A stretch of DNA of 64,000 bases from Roseateles_B sp041912595 (GTDB lineage Bacteria; Pseudomonadota; Gammaproteobacteria; Burkholderiales; Burkholderiaceae_C): NCBI GenBank assembly GCA_041912595.1, contig JAYRMR010000003.1, forward strand, positions 62,001 through 126,000, given 5' to 3'. Shown here one piece after another: positions 8,123 through 16,551 of the stretch (the stretch's first letter is position 1; each line of letters starts with the position of its first letter). The position numbers and the translations under genes were made by a program. The notes below the pieces were generated by a model. That model did not search any database. It was given only the letters and a program-made list of their open reading frames with translations, and was not told where the DNA came from.

Positions 8123-8643
8123 GGCCAAGAAGCAGTTGACGGCAGGAGGCGGCATTGTCGATCAGAACGGCAGGGGAATCCGGCACGCGAGGTGACGTGC
8201 CTTCACGAAGCGATGGCGCCCGCCGAGACAGGCGGGCGCGCCGAGGTCAGCGCGTCCCCCTCGGTCGCCTGCCAGCCGTCTTGTCAATGCCCAGCCCCGA
8301 TGCCGGGGCGATGTCCGTCTCGGGATGCCTGCGAAGGCGCCCAGATGCCGATCCACCAGGCCTGATCCCGGCCCTGGCAACTGCAATAGCTGACAGGTTT
8401 CGCATCAGGAATACCTGGAGGTGGGCCCCTCACTTTTGAGGTTAAGGTGCGTCCGACTTCTGGTCCCGGGTGGCCCGGAGATCCGGCGACGAAACCCCTG
8501 GTTTCGATCCTTGCGACTCGTCGCAGACCCGGTCTCCAGGGCGACTGGGGCACGAAGTGGCCACAAGGGGTGGCCGACTGCCGCGACGCTGTGCCCCAGC
8601 CCGCGTGCACGACATCAAACGCAGGGCCAAGAAAGCATCTCCT
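8123..8643. other. Intergenic region upstream of the RiPP precursor
   Basis: 521 bases without a supported gene between divergent xth and the precursor gene. It contains small hairpins: CCTCA/TGAGG around 8432-8445, CGAAACC/GGTTTCG with a 3-base loop near 8492-8508, and GGCCAC/GTGGCC around 8560-8575. CTGACA (about 8391) could be a -35. No strong promoter or known operator stands out. The precursor has only a weak purine-rich stretch (AAGAAAG) as a ribosome site. Confidence 0.5.
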
Positions 8644-8808
8644 ATGAAGATCGAAGACCTGAAGAGCCGTGTGGCCAACATCGTCAGCGCCGACGCCGCA
8701 CCCAAGGCCGACGCTGCCGACCTGCAACTGCTGGACGACAACATGCTGGACGCCGTCAGCGGTGGCCGTGAATGGTGGGTGCAAGCCACCTGGACCATGC
8801 GCTTCTGA
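8644..8808 (+). CDS. RiPP precursor peptide with Gly-Gly leader (triceptide-like)
   Basis: A 54-residue ribosomal peptide that appears to be the substrate of the radical SAM enzyme 76 bases downstream. The leader (1-41) begins MKIEDLKSRVANIVSADAA and ends LLDDNMLDAVSGG, a classical double-glycine processing site at residues 40-41. The 13-residue core REWWVQATWTMRF is rich in aromatics. Aromatic-X-X triplets WVQ (45-47) and WTM (50-52) match the three-residue cyclophane pattern of triceptides. No Gly-Gly peptidase transporter is encoded in the window, so export would rely on genes elsewhere. The family is not one I can name. Confidence 0.8.
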   Translation: MKIEDLKSRVANIVSADAAPKADAADLQLLDDNMLDAVSGGREWWVQATWTMRF

Positions 8809-8884
8809 GTCTCCTGAGTCTCTGGCGAGGCGGTGAGCCGGACGCAAGTCCGCTCGCCGCCTTCCTTCTTCTGATGCCGTCGCC

Positions 8885-10150
8885 ATGCAAACCATTGTCA
8901 TCCCCGCCTCGCACATCCAGCGCCGCAGCCCGGCGTCGCCGCAGCCGCAGGCACCGCTGCGCACGCAGCCGCGGCCCTGGCACACGCTCGAGGTCATCCT
9001 GAAGATCACGGAGCGGTGCAACATCGCCTGCACCTACTGCTACTTCTTCAACATGGACGACAACGCCGCCGGCAACCCGGTCTACATGGACGGTGGAACG
9101 GCGCAAGACGTCGTGGCCTTTCTTGCGAAGGCCGTGCGGGACAGCGGCGCCTCGGCACTGCAGATCGACATCCACGGCGGCGAACCGCTGCTGATGAAGA
9201 AGGAGCGCTTCGCGCAGATGTGCCAGGTGATGCGGGAGGGGCTGGGTTTCGTGGGGCAGCTGCGCATCGCGCTGCAGACCAACGCCATGTTGGTGGACGA
9301 CGAATGGATCGAGCTCTTCGAGCGATTCGACATCTCCGTGGCCGTCAGCCTGGACGGGCCGGCGGAGTACCACGACATGTTCCGGCTCGACCATGCCGGC
9401 AAGGGTACGCATGCCCAGGTGGTGGCCGGGCTTCGCAAGCTCCAGGCGGCCGCAGCGGCCAAGCGCATCTATGCCATCGGCACGATCTGCGTGCCGCACT
9501 ACAGTTTCGACGCCCGGCGTGTGCTCAGTCACTTCGTGGACGATCTGGGTCAGCGCCTGCTGCACATCAGCCTGCCGGTCCCCGGCTCCAGCGCGGACCA
9601 CTTCGGCCCCGATGGCGGCGCCGGCTACACCCGCTTCCTCTGCGATCTCTTCACCGCCTGGACGGAGCGGGAAGATCCGAGCATCGAGATCCGGCTGTTC
9701 CAGACCCTGCTGGGCCGTCTGCTGGGCGGGCGGGAGGGGCTGGCCGAGGGCAAGTCGCGGCGCGGCGGCTACACCGCCTTCACCATCCAGAGCGACGGCC
9801 AGCTGTGCGGGCCGGACGATGACCGCCTCGCGGCCTACGCGTTCCAGGCGGCGGTCCATGCCAAGTCTGAGACGAGTCTGGACGATTTCTATGACACGCC
9901 CGAAATGCTGCGGTATGCGCAGTCCCAGGCCGAGCGCTCACCCGTCTGCCAGAGCTGCTGCTGGGGCCAGGTTTGCGAAGGGGGCGACGTCCTGGGTGGG
10001 CGCGCCTACCGCTTCGTGCCGGGCCAGGGCCATGCGAATCCCAGTGCCTACTGCCACGGGCTGCAGGAGCTGCTCGTTCTCATGACCCAATGGGCCCTGG
10101 GCCGCGGCGTGCCGATGGCGCGGATCGAAGAGGTGCTGATTACGGCTTGA
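8885..10150 (+). CDS. Radical SAM/SPASM peptide maturase (XyeB/FxsB/GrrM-like)
   Basis: Predicted to install carbon-carbon cross-links (cyclophanes) in the peptide encoded just upstream, using S-adenosylmethionine and iron-sulfur clusters. Of 421 residues, 45-52 carry the radical SAM motif CNIACTYC. The run HGGEPLLMKKERF follows, then the partial barrel (LQTNAMLVDDEW, SLDGPAEYHD). The C-terminal SPASM-type region has LCGPDDD, CQSCCWGQVCEGG and ends NPSAYCHGL. That ending and the LEVILKITERCN entry are characteristic of the XYE/FxsB/GRRM cyclophane synthases. The first 35 residues are Pro/Gln/Arg-rich and not part of the barrel. It is the only tailoring enzyme seen. Confidence 0.85.
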   Translation: MQTIVIPASHIQRRSPASPQPQAPLRTQPRPWHTLEVILKITERCNIACTYCYFFNMDDNAAGNPVYMDGGTAQDVVAFLAKAVRDSGASALQIDIHGGEPLLMKKERFAQMCQVMREGLGFVGQLRIALQTNAMLVDDEWIELFERFDISVAVSLDGPAEYHDMFRLDHAGKGTHAQVVAGLRKLQAAAAAKRIYAIGTICVPHYSFDARRVLSHFVDDLGQRLLHISLPVPGSSADHFGPDGGAGYTRFLCDLFTAWTEREDPSIEIRLFQTLLGRLLGGREGLAEGKSRRGGYTAFTIQSDGQLCGPDDDRLAAYAFQAAVHAKSETSLDDFYDTPEMLRYAQSQAERSPVCQSCCWGQVCEGGDVLGGRAYRFVPGQGHANPSAYCHGLQELLVLMTQWALGRGVPMARIEEVLITA

Positions 10151-10464
10151 GGGAGCCCCGCGAGGGATGTCTCCGTGGCCGGCGGCACTTCTTTGGGCGC
10201 AGGGCGTGTGGTTCGTGAGTCGCTATGAGCGCCCAATAGGAGGCGCCCTATGAAAGGCGCCCCACGAATGGCGCCAAATGAAAAGCGCCGAATGAGAAGC
10301 GCCTAACGAGAAGCGCCGAACGAGAAGCGCCGAATGAGTCTGCCGCGTCAGGGCCTCGGAGTCAGGCCCTCCGATCCAGGGCCTCCGATTCGAGACTGCC
10401 CCATCGGCGGCCGACCGGCCGCCGGGGCCGCGGCGTAGCGCTCGCCGCCCCGCGGCGCGGGGTC
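10151..10464. other. Intergenic region with minisatellite, between RiPP enzyme and DUF4337 gene
   Basis: These 314 bases hold a 14-bp tandem array (listed separately). A second set of three 14-mers of a different sequence (CAGGGCCTCSGAKT type) lies at 10349-10390, followed by GC-rich potential hairpins at 10410-10465. There is no T-run, so no clear intrinsic terminator for the converging genes. Confidence 0.6.
10230..10341. repeat. 14-bp minisatellite, 8 units
   Basis: Eight contiguous 14-bp units of consensus CGCCGAAYGAGAAG. The last five are nearly identical and the first three diverged. The array lies 80 bases downstream of the radical SAM gene. It has no spacers, and because 14 is not a multiple of three it is not a protein repeat. 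Confidence 0.9.
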
Positions 10465-11043
10465 TCAGAAATGCAGCCAGGCCGCGATGCCCACCGCGAT
10501 GCCCACGCCGCCCACCACCAGCGTGGCCCATTCCATCCAGCGACGGCGGGTCAGCAGCGCGATGGCGGCGACGGCGATGGAGACCTGCAGGGCCGTGGTG
10601 GCCTGGGCCCAGCGGTGGTGCTGGTGCAGCTGCTCCTCGCTCTTGTGGTCGAAGTCGGCGGATTCCTTTTCCAGGGCCTCCGCTTCCTTCTTGATCTCGT
10701 TCTTCTCGGTCTCGTAGCGCTCGATCTTGGCCTTGTACTTGGCCTTCTGCTCCTCGCTCGGCGCGAGGTCCAGGGCGATCTCCGCCAGATTCTGCTTGCT
10801 GCTCTTGGACTGGAAGTAAGCCCACTTGTTGGCCGCTTCCGTCTTCTTGATGGCGGCGTCGTTCTTGTACAGACCGGCATTGGCCTGCGTGGCGCCGCCC
10901 ATGTAGGCGAACAGAGCGCCGACCGTCGCCAGGATGGCGGTGATCACCGCCAGCTGGCCGGCCATGCCCTTGGGCTCGTGTTGTGCCGCATGCTCCAGCT
11001 CGTGGTCATGCGGGCCGTGGACGTGAAAACCGCCTCCAGACAT
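10465..11043 (-). CDS. DUF4337 family membrane protein
   Basis: Function unknown. The 192 residues start with a His-rich tip (FHVHGPHDHELEHA). One transmembrane helix follows (about 35-55, VITAILATVGALFAYMGG), then a conserved TQANAGLYKNDAAIKKTEAANKW segment, a highly charged coiled coil (about 90-145) and two C-terminal helices (about 150-190). This layout matches DUF4337. A strong AGGAGG lies 8 bases before the ATG. It is 64 bases downstream of folA on the same strand, so it could be the last gene of a thyA-folA transcript. Confidence 0.8.
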   Translation of the reverse strand: MSGGGFHVHGPHDHELEHAAQHEPKGMAGQLAVITAILATVGALFAYMGGATQANAGLYKNDAAIKKTEAANKWAYFQSKSSKQNLAEIALDLAPSEEQKAKYKAKIERYETEKNEIKKEAEALEKESADFDHKSEEQLHQHHRWAQATTALQVSIAVAAIALLTRRRWMEWATLVVGGVGIAVGIAAWLHF

Positions 11044-11107
11044 GGGTCGTTCCTCCTGAACTTTGAATTTGAAAAGTGTGCGGCCACCGTGATGGGGCCG
11101 CGCCCGC

Positions 11108-11614
11108 TCAGCGCTGGCGTTCCAGACGCACGAAGCGGTAAGTGAAGCCGTCGGGCTCGCCGGCCCGGTGATGGTGCTGCTCGCGGCGGACCTCGCGGAA
11201 CGCTTCGTCATCCCAGGCGGGGAAGAAGGCATCCGCGGGGCGCTGGACGTCGAACTCGGTCAGCTCCAGGGCCGTGGCCAGGGGCAGGGCGAGGGCGTAG
11301 ATCTCGGCGCCGCCCATCACGAAGACCTGCTCGCCCGCGCCGCAGGCCGCGAGTGCGGCGGCGAGGTCGGGGAAGACCTCCGCGCCGTCCAGCTGCAGGC
11401 CGGCCTGGCGGCTCAGCACCAGGTTGCGGCGGCCGGGCAGGGGGCGGAACTTGGCGGGGATCGAGTCCCAGGTCTTGCGGCCCATCAGCACGGTATGCCC
11501 GAACGTGAGCGCCTTGAAGTGCGCCATGTCCTCGGGCAGGCGCACGAGCAACTCGTTGCCGTGGCCGATGCCGCGGTCCCGGCAAATGCCGGCGATGAGG
11601 GTCAGGTCTTGCAT
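11108..11614 (-). CDS. folA: Dihydrofolate reductase
   Basis: Reduces dihydrofolate to tetrahydrofolate with NADPH, regenerating the cofactor consumed by ThyA, whose gene lies 20 bases upstream. 168 residues from the ATG at 11614. GRKTWDSIP, NLVLSRQ and VFVMGGAEIYALAL (the GG phosphate loop) are clear. The active-site helix reads NELLVRLPEDM. The catalytic Asp is kept, but the Pro-Trp pair found at E. coli positions 21-22 is Leu-Val here, an uncommon loss of the active-site Trp. A copy of GCAAGACCTG covers the second to fifth codons. Confidence 0.93.
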   Translation of the reverse strand: MQDLTLIAGICRDRGIGHGNELLVRLPEDMAHFKALTFGHTVLMGRKTWDSIPAKFRPLPGRRNLVLSRQAGLQLDGAEVFPDLAAALAACGAGEQVFVMGGAEIYALALPLATALELTEFDVQRPADAFFPAWDDEAFREVRREQHHHRAGEPDGFTYRFVRLERQR

Positions 11615-11634
11615 GGGGCCTCCCGCCTGGACGC

Positions 11635-12468
11635 TCAGACCGCCACGGGCGCCTTGATGGCGGCGTGGTGCTGGTAGTCCTGCATCTCGAAGTCCTCGAG
11701 CTGGTAGTCGAAGAGGCTGTCGGGCTTGCGGCGGATGTGCAGCGTGGGATAGGGGAAGGGCTCGCGGGACAGCTGCGTCTGCACCTGCTCGAAGTGATTG
11801 CTGTAGATGTGGCAGTCGCCGCCCGTCCAGATGAAATCGCCGACGTCGAGGTCGCACTGCTGGGCCACCATGTGCGTCAGCAGGGCGTAGCTGGCGATGT
11901 TGAAGGGCACGCCGAGGAAGATGTCGGCGCTGCGCTGGTACAGCTGGCAGGACAGGCGGCCGCGGCCGCCGGGCTCGGTGGCGGGGGCGACGTAGAACTG
12001 GAAGAAGGCGTGGCAGGGCATCAGGGCCATCTTCGACAGGTCGGCCACATTCCAGGCGCTGACGATGAGCCGGCGCGAATCCGGGTTGCTGCGCAGCTGC
12101 TGCAGGACGTCGGTGATCTGGTCGATGTGGCCGCCGTCCGGCGTGGGCCAGGAGCGCCACTGGACGCCGTACACCGGGCCGAGGTCGCCGTCCTCGCGGG
12201 CCCATTCGTCCCAGATGGTGCAGCCGCGTTCCTGCAGCCACTTCACATTGGAATCCCCGCGCAGGAACCACAGCAGCTCGAGGACGATGGACTTCAGGTG
12301 CACCTTCTTGGTGGTGACCAGCGGGAAGCCCTCGTTGAGGTCGAAGCGCATCTGGTGGCCGAAGACCGAACGTGTGCCGGTACCGGTGCGGTCACCCTTG
12401 GCCACGCCATGGTCGTGGACATGGCGCATGAAGTCTTCGTACTGGCGGCGGGTGGGGCGGGTCGTCAC
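11635..12468 (-). CDS. thyA: Thymidylate synthase
   Basis: Methylates dUMP to dTMP with methylene-tetrahydrofolate, producing dihydrofolate for FolA. At 277 residues it is slightly longer than the 264 of E. coli because of a small insertion (VAPATEPGGRGRL) after the active-site MPCHAFFQFY cysteine. DRTGTGTRSVFG, the phosphate-binding DSRRLIVSAWN and VPFNIASYALLTHM are conserved. It heads a probable thyA-folA(-DUF4337) operon on the minus strand. Confidence 0.96.
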   Translation of the reverse strand: MTTRPTRRQYEDFMRHVHDHGVAKGDRTGTGTRSVFGHQMRFDLNEGFPLVTTKKVHLKSIVLELLWFLRGDSNVKWLQERGCTIWDEWAREDGDLGPVYGVQWRSWPTPDGGHIDQITDVLQQLRSNPDSRRLIVSAWNVADLSKMALMPCHAFFQFYVAPATEPGGRGRLSCQLYQRSADIFLGVPFNIASYALLTHMVAQQCDLDVGDFIWTGGDCHIYSNHFEQVQTQLSREPFPYPTLHIRRKPDSLFDYQLEDFEMQDYQHHAAIKAPVAV

Positions 12469-12532
12469 GGCGGTGGCCTGGGCGTTGGGTGTCTGGGACG
12501 GCTGCGTAGTTTATGCGAGCCGTTCGTGGCGT

Positions 12533-14365
12533 TCAGGCAGGCCGCGCATCGCCATCCTTCGGGCGGGGGACGGCGTCCTGGCCAGCCGGCTCGGGCCGCC
12601 AGCGCGAGGGCGGCACCACCTTGGCATCGTCCGGATCGCCCAGATAGTGCGGGGACATGATCTGCACGCCGAATTCGTTGAACACGTCCTGGATCTGCCC
12701 ATGCAGCAGGCTCAGGACCTGGGCGCGCGGGCCCGGCTCGCTCGGCTGGGCCTGCACGACGAGGCGGTACTCGACGTAGAAGTCGGACAGCGCGGTCTGG
12801 AACACGCGGGGTGCCGGCGTCTGCAGGATGCCCGGCGTGCGCGCCGCCGCGAGCTTGAGCAGGGCCTCGACCTGCCGCCACGCGGTGTCGTAGCCGATGG
12901 TGACCGAGGTGTCGAGGGCGAAGCCCGCGCCGCCGCCGGTCCGCGAGTAGTTGCGGGTGACGCTGGCGGCGATCAGCGCATTGGGCAGCGTGAGCTCATC
13001 CCCCTGGCCGGTGCGGATGCGCGTGGCGAAGGTGCCGAGGTCCGTCACGGTGCCCTCGTGCTCGCCGATGCGCACGTATTCGCCGATGCGCAGCGTGCGC
13101 GTGTACATGAGGATCAGCCCGGCCGCCGCCTGCCCGACCACGCTGGATGCGCCCAGCGAGGCCATCAGGCCGATCAGCACCGAGAGCCCCTTGAAGGCCT
13201 CCGTCTGCGCCCCGGGCAGGTAGGGGTAGGCCATGGCGACGGCAAAGGCCCACAGGCCCACGCGGACGAGCCGGCGGGTCGGGCGTGCGGTGTCGGCATC
13301 CAGCCAGCCCAGGTCGACGGCGCCGGACTCGGCGCGCTCGAAGAAGGGGTCGAGGGCCGTGCTGATGAAGTGGGCCAGCACGAAGATCAGGACGGCCACC
13401 AGCAGCTGCGGCAGGGCGCTGGCGGCCCCCAGGAGCACGCCACCGAGGGCCTCGCGCAGCGTGGCATGGAGCTGCTCGCCCCAGACCCGCGTGTAGGGGA
13501 ACTGGCGCAGCGTCCAGCCCAGCCACTCGTACACCAGCAGCAGCCACAGCCCCGCGTGGAGGAGTCTCACGATGAGGCGCACGGCATCGCCCAGGCGGTC
13601 CAGGCTCAGCAGCGTGACCCCGCTCACCTGCAGCTTGCGCGCCTGGGCGCCCGCCCCGCGCGCCAGCAGGCGCAGGCTGATGCGCGACGCGTGTCGCAGT
13701 CCCCACAGCAGGGGCAGCAGCAGGGCCAGCGAGCCCAGCACCCACAGCGCCGAGAGCCCCAGCTGCTGCCAGCTGTGGGCCTCGGCGTAGTCCTTCAGCG
13801 CCAGCTCGAGCCGGGCCTTGGCGTCCAGCGCGAGGCGGTCCAGGTCCGGCTCAGGCAGCGCGGCGGCATCGGGGCTGGCGTCGTTGGGCATCACCGTGGC
13901 GATCAGGTGGCCGTTCACGAGCAGGGTGCGGCCCTCCGGTGCCGGACGGAGCTCGACACCATACGGCGCGGCCTGCGTCTCCAGGAGTGCCGTCAGCTGG
14001 GCCTGCGCGCGGCGGTGGCGGTCCGCCGGCGGGAGGCCGAGGGCGGAGGCCTGCATCACGAGGATGTCCCGGCCCGCGAGGCGCAGCCGCGGCGCGGAGG
14101 CCGCCGGGGACGCGACGGGCACCGCATTGGCCGCGACAGCGGGAGGCGGGTTCGACGCAGCTTGCTGCGGTGACGACGCCGCCTGGGCATGGCCGATGCC
14201 CGGCAGCGCCAGGACCATCAGGAGCCCCGCGAGCGCCAGGCCGGCCATGACCTCGCGAATGGACCCGCGAATGAACCCGCGAACACGCTGCAGACGCGCC
14301 GCATCACGCCCGCCGGAAGCGGTGCGGGCCGAAGAGCAGGTCGAGGGCGAGGCGGCGGTGGTCAT
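12533..14365 (-). CDS. Mechanosensitive ion channel, MscS family
   Basis: An osmotic-release channel of the inner membrane. The 610 residues include a signal-like hydrophobic N-terminus (about 38-60), a periplasmic Ala/Pro-rich region to about 200, four or five membrane helices and the MscS core. The pore helix is at about 395-425 (LSVLIGLMASLGASSVVGQAAAG). The MscS beta domain follows (RIGEYVRIGEHEGTVTDLGTFATRIRTGQGDELTLPNA), then the alpha/beta C-terminal domain and a short disordered tail. It is longer than E. coli MscS (286) and resembles the YbdG/YnaI size class. A start at the internal ATG about 40 codons in, just before the hydrophobic segment, is also possible. Confidence 0.88.
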   Translation of the reverse strand: MTTAASPSTCSSARTASGGRDAARLQRVRGFIRGSIREVMAGLALAGLLMVLALPGIGHAQAASSPQQAASNPPPAVAANAVPVASPAASAPRLRLAGRDILVMQASALGLPPADRHRRAQAQLTALLETQAAPYGVELRPAPEGRTLLVNGHLIATVMPNDASPDAAALPEPDLDRLALDAKARLELALKDYAEAHSWQQLGLSALWVLGSLALLLPLLWGLRHASRISLRLLARGAGAQARKLQVSGVTLLSLDRLGDAVRLIVRLLHAGLWLLLVYEWLGWTLRQFPYTRVWGEQLHATLREALGGVLLGAASALPQLLVAVLIFVLAHFISTALDPFFERAESGAVDLGWLDADTARPTRRLVRVGLWAFAVAMAYPYLPGAQTEAFKGLSVLIGLMASLGASSVVGQAAAGLILMYTRTLRIGEYVRIGEHEGTVTDLGTFATRIRTGQGDELTLPNALIAASVTRNYSRTGGGAGFALDTSVTIGYDTAWRQVEALLKLAAARTPGILQTPAPRVFQTALSDFYVEYRLVVQAQPSEPGPRAQVLSLLHGQIQDVFNEFGVQIMSPHYLGDPDDAKVVPPSRWRPEPAGQDAVPRPKDGDARPA

Positions 14366-14440
14366 GGGCAGTCCGTGGAGCAGGGGCGGGCTCCACTCTA
14401 ACTGCCCGGAGCCCGCCCGATTGCGGACTTCAGCCGGCGC

Positions 14441-16294
14441 TCAGCCGGGCGTCTGGAACTGCAGCGCCGCGAGGCGCGCATAGAGGCCGCCGCGGGCCAC
14501 GAGCTCGGCATGCGTGCCCTGCTCGACGATCTGGCCGTGGTCCAGCACCAGGATGCGGTCCGCCCGCTGCACGGTGGCGAGACGGTGGGCGATGACCAGC
14601 GTGCTGCGCTGGCGCATGGCGGCCTCGAGCGCCGCCTGCACGACCCGCTCGCTTTCGGCATCCAGCGCGCTGGTGGCCTCGTCGAGCAGCAGCAGCGGCG
14701 GGTTCTTGAGGATGGCTCGCGCAATGCTGATGCGCTGCCGCTGGCCGCCCGAGAGCCGCACGCCGCGCTCGCCGAGGAAGGTCTGGTAGCCCTGGGGCAG
14801 GGCGCTGATGAAGTCGTGGGCGAAGGCCGCGCGCGCTGCGGCGATGACCTCCTCGTCCGTGGCCTCGGGGCGGCCATAGCGGATGTTCTCGAGGGCATTG
14901 GTCGAGAAGATCACGCTGTCCTGCGGCACCAGGCCCACCCGCTCGCGCAGTGCCTGCAGCGGGAGCTCGGTGATCGGCACGCCATCGAGCTCGATGCGGC
15001 CCTGCTGCGCGTCGTAGAAGCGCTGCAGCAGCTGCAGCACGGTGCTCTTGCCCGCACCGCTGGCGCCGACGAGGGCCACCGTCTCGCCCGGCGCCAGACG
15101 CAGGCTCAGGCCCTGCAGCGCGGGCTTGTCGGGGCGCGAGGGGTAGTGGAAGTGCACGTCCTGCAGCGTGAGCGTGGCTCCGGCCTGCGCCGGCGGCAGG
15201 GCCCGAGGCTTCGGCGGCTCCTGGATGGGCGACTGAGCGCTCAGCAGCTCGCTCAGCCGCTCCATGGCGCCGGCGGCCCGGAGCACATCGCCCCAGACCT
15301 CCGCGAGCACCGCCACGCTCGACACCAGCAGCGTCACGTACACCAGCGTCTGCCCGAGGTGCCCGGCACTCATGCGCCCCTCGATGACGGCCTCCGTCCC
15401 GCGGTACAGGCCGAAGAGCATGGCGGCGAAGGTGGCGGTGATCAGGAAGGCGACCAGGCCGGCGCGCACCTTCATGCGCTTGCGGGCGGTGTCGAAGGCG
15501 GCCTCGCTGGCCTGCTGGAAGCGGGTGGCCTCGCGGGCCTCCTGCGTGTAGCTCTGCACCACGGTGACGGCATTGATCACCTCGGACGCGATGGCGCTGG
15601 TGTCGGCCACGCGGTCCTGGCTCGCCCGGCTGAGCTTGCGCACGCGGCGCCCCAGCAGCACGGCCGGCAGCACCACGAGGCCCAGCAGGCCGAGCACCGG
15701 CAGCATCAGGCCCGGGTTGCTCCACACCAGCATCAGCAGCGCGCCGATGCCCATCACCACATTGCGCAGGCCCATCGAGAAGCTGGAGCCCACGACCGTC
15801 TGCACCACGGTGGTGTCGGTCGTGAGGCGGCTCAGCACCTCGCCGGTCTGGGTGGTCTCGAAGAAGGCGGGGCTCTGGCGCAGCACGTGGCGGTAGACGG
15901 CGGTGCGCAGGTCGGCCGTCACGCGTTCGCCGAGCCAGCTGACGCTGTAGAAGCGCGCCGCCGAGAACACCGCCAGCGCGATGCCCACGCCGAACAGCGC
16001 CCCGAAATGGCCGCGCAGCGCCATCACGCGCTGGGCTGGATCGCTGGAGACGAGGCCCTGGTCGATCAGCTCCTTCAGCGCCACGGGGAAGAGCAGGGTG
16101 CTGAAGGCGGCCAGCAGCAGGAAGACGCCCGCCAGCACCACCCGCAGGCGATAGGGCCGCAGGAAGGGCCACAGCGCGGCCAGCGCGCGGGGCGGCCCCT
16201 GGGGCAGCTCGGACTTGCCGGCCGGGCGCGGGGGAGAGGCCGAGCCCGGGGTGTTGGCGGGCGGGGCGGCGAGGGTGGGGGCGGTGTCCGTCAT
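14441..16294 (-). CDS. ABC exporter, fused transmembrane and ATPase domains (MsbA/LmrA type)
   Basis: An ATP-driven exporter half-transporter acting as a dimer; the substrate is unknown (lipid or drug). 617 residues from the ATG at 16294, with a proline-rich 35-residue cytoplasmic start. Six membrane helices (about 45-330) include the coupling motif TQTGEVLSRLTTDT. The ATPase domain has Walker A GASGAGKST, signature LSGGQRQRISIARA, Walker B LLLLDEATSALD and the AHR switch His. It is transcribed divergently from a marR regulator; the 257-base gap holds a MarR-type palindrome nearer to marR. Confidence 0.92.
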   Translation of the reverse strand: MTDTAPTLAAPPANTPGSASPPRPAGKSELPQGPPRALAALWPFLRPYRLRVVLAGVFLLLAAFSTLLFPVALKELIDQGLVSSDPAQRVMALRGHFGALFGVGIALAVFSAARFYSVSWLGERVTADLRTAVYRHVLRQSPAFFETTQTGEVLSRLTTDTTVVQTVVGSSFSMGLRNVVMGIGALLMLVWSNPGLMLPVLGLLGLVVLPAVLLGRRVRKLSRASQDRVADTSAIASEVINAVTVVQSYTQEAREATRFQQASEAAFDTARKRMKVRAGLVAFLITATFAAMLFGLYRGTEAVIEGRMSAGHLGQTLVYVTLLVSSVAVLAEVWGDVLRAAGAMERLSELLSAQSPIQEPPKPRALPPAQAGATLTLQDVHFHYPSRPDKPALQGLSLRLAPGETVALVGASGAGKSTVLQLLQRFYDAQQGRIELDGVPITELPLQALRERVGLVPQDSVIFSTNALENIRYGRPEATDEEVIAAARAAFAHDFISALPQGYQTFLGERGVRLSGGQRQRISIARAILKNPPLLLLDEATSALDAESERVVQAALEAAMRQRSTLVIAHRLATVQRADRILVLDHGQIVEQGTHAELVARGGLYARLAALQFQTPG

Positions 16295-16532
16295 GGGCTG
16301 GCGCTTCAGGGGCTGGCGGTCGGGGGGCGGATCCGGAGGGGATCGCGGGCGGGGCGGTGGCGTCGTGCGGCGGCTTCGTGCGAAAGGTTCGTGCGGATCT
16401 GGGGCCGATCCCGGGGAATGCAAGCGCCGGGAAGGTCAGGGCGGGGAGGGCGGTGCCTGCATGTGCGAGGGGCGGCACTTTGCCCGGTTTTCAGAAGCCT
16501 GCAGTTTGCACACGGATATTTGCCTGAGCAAT

Positions 16533-16548
16533 AATTGCCTAGGCAATT
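16533..16548. promoter_or_regulatory. MarR-type operator upstream of marR
   Basis: The perfect 16-bp palindrome AATTGCCTAGGCAATT ends three bases before the marR start codon. A second, imperfect copy (TTGCCTGAGCAAT, about 16520-16532) abuts it. AGG within the palindrome is also the only ribosome-site-like sequence, so repressor binding would cover the translation start and probably the promoter. This predicts autoregulation of the marR efflux operon and possibly of the divergent ABC exporter. Confidence 0.75.
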
Positions 16549-16551
16549 GAT

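Noticed and set aside
8492..8508. Intrinsic terminator or riboswitch from the CGAAACC/GGTTTCG hairpin
   Set aside because: The stem is short (7 bp), with no T-run and no recognisable aptamer.
8644..8808. Darobactin-type precursor
   Set aside because: The C-terminal WTMRF superficially resembles WSKSF, but the W-x-W-x-K core is absent and the enzyme's end motifs point to the XYE/FXS/GRRM group.
10230..10341. CRISPR array or coding repeat
   Set aside because: 14-bp units with no spacers; the period is not a multiple of three.
12065..14173. A 702-codon plus-strand open frame opposite thyA and mscS
   Set aside because: No recognisable domain and Arg/Ala-rich composition; the minus-strand genes are clear.
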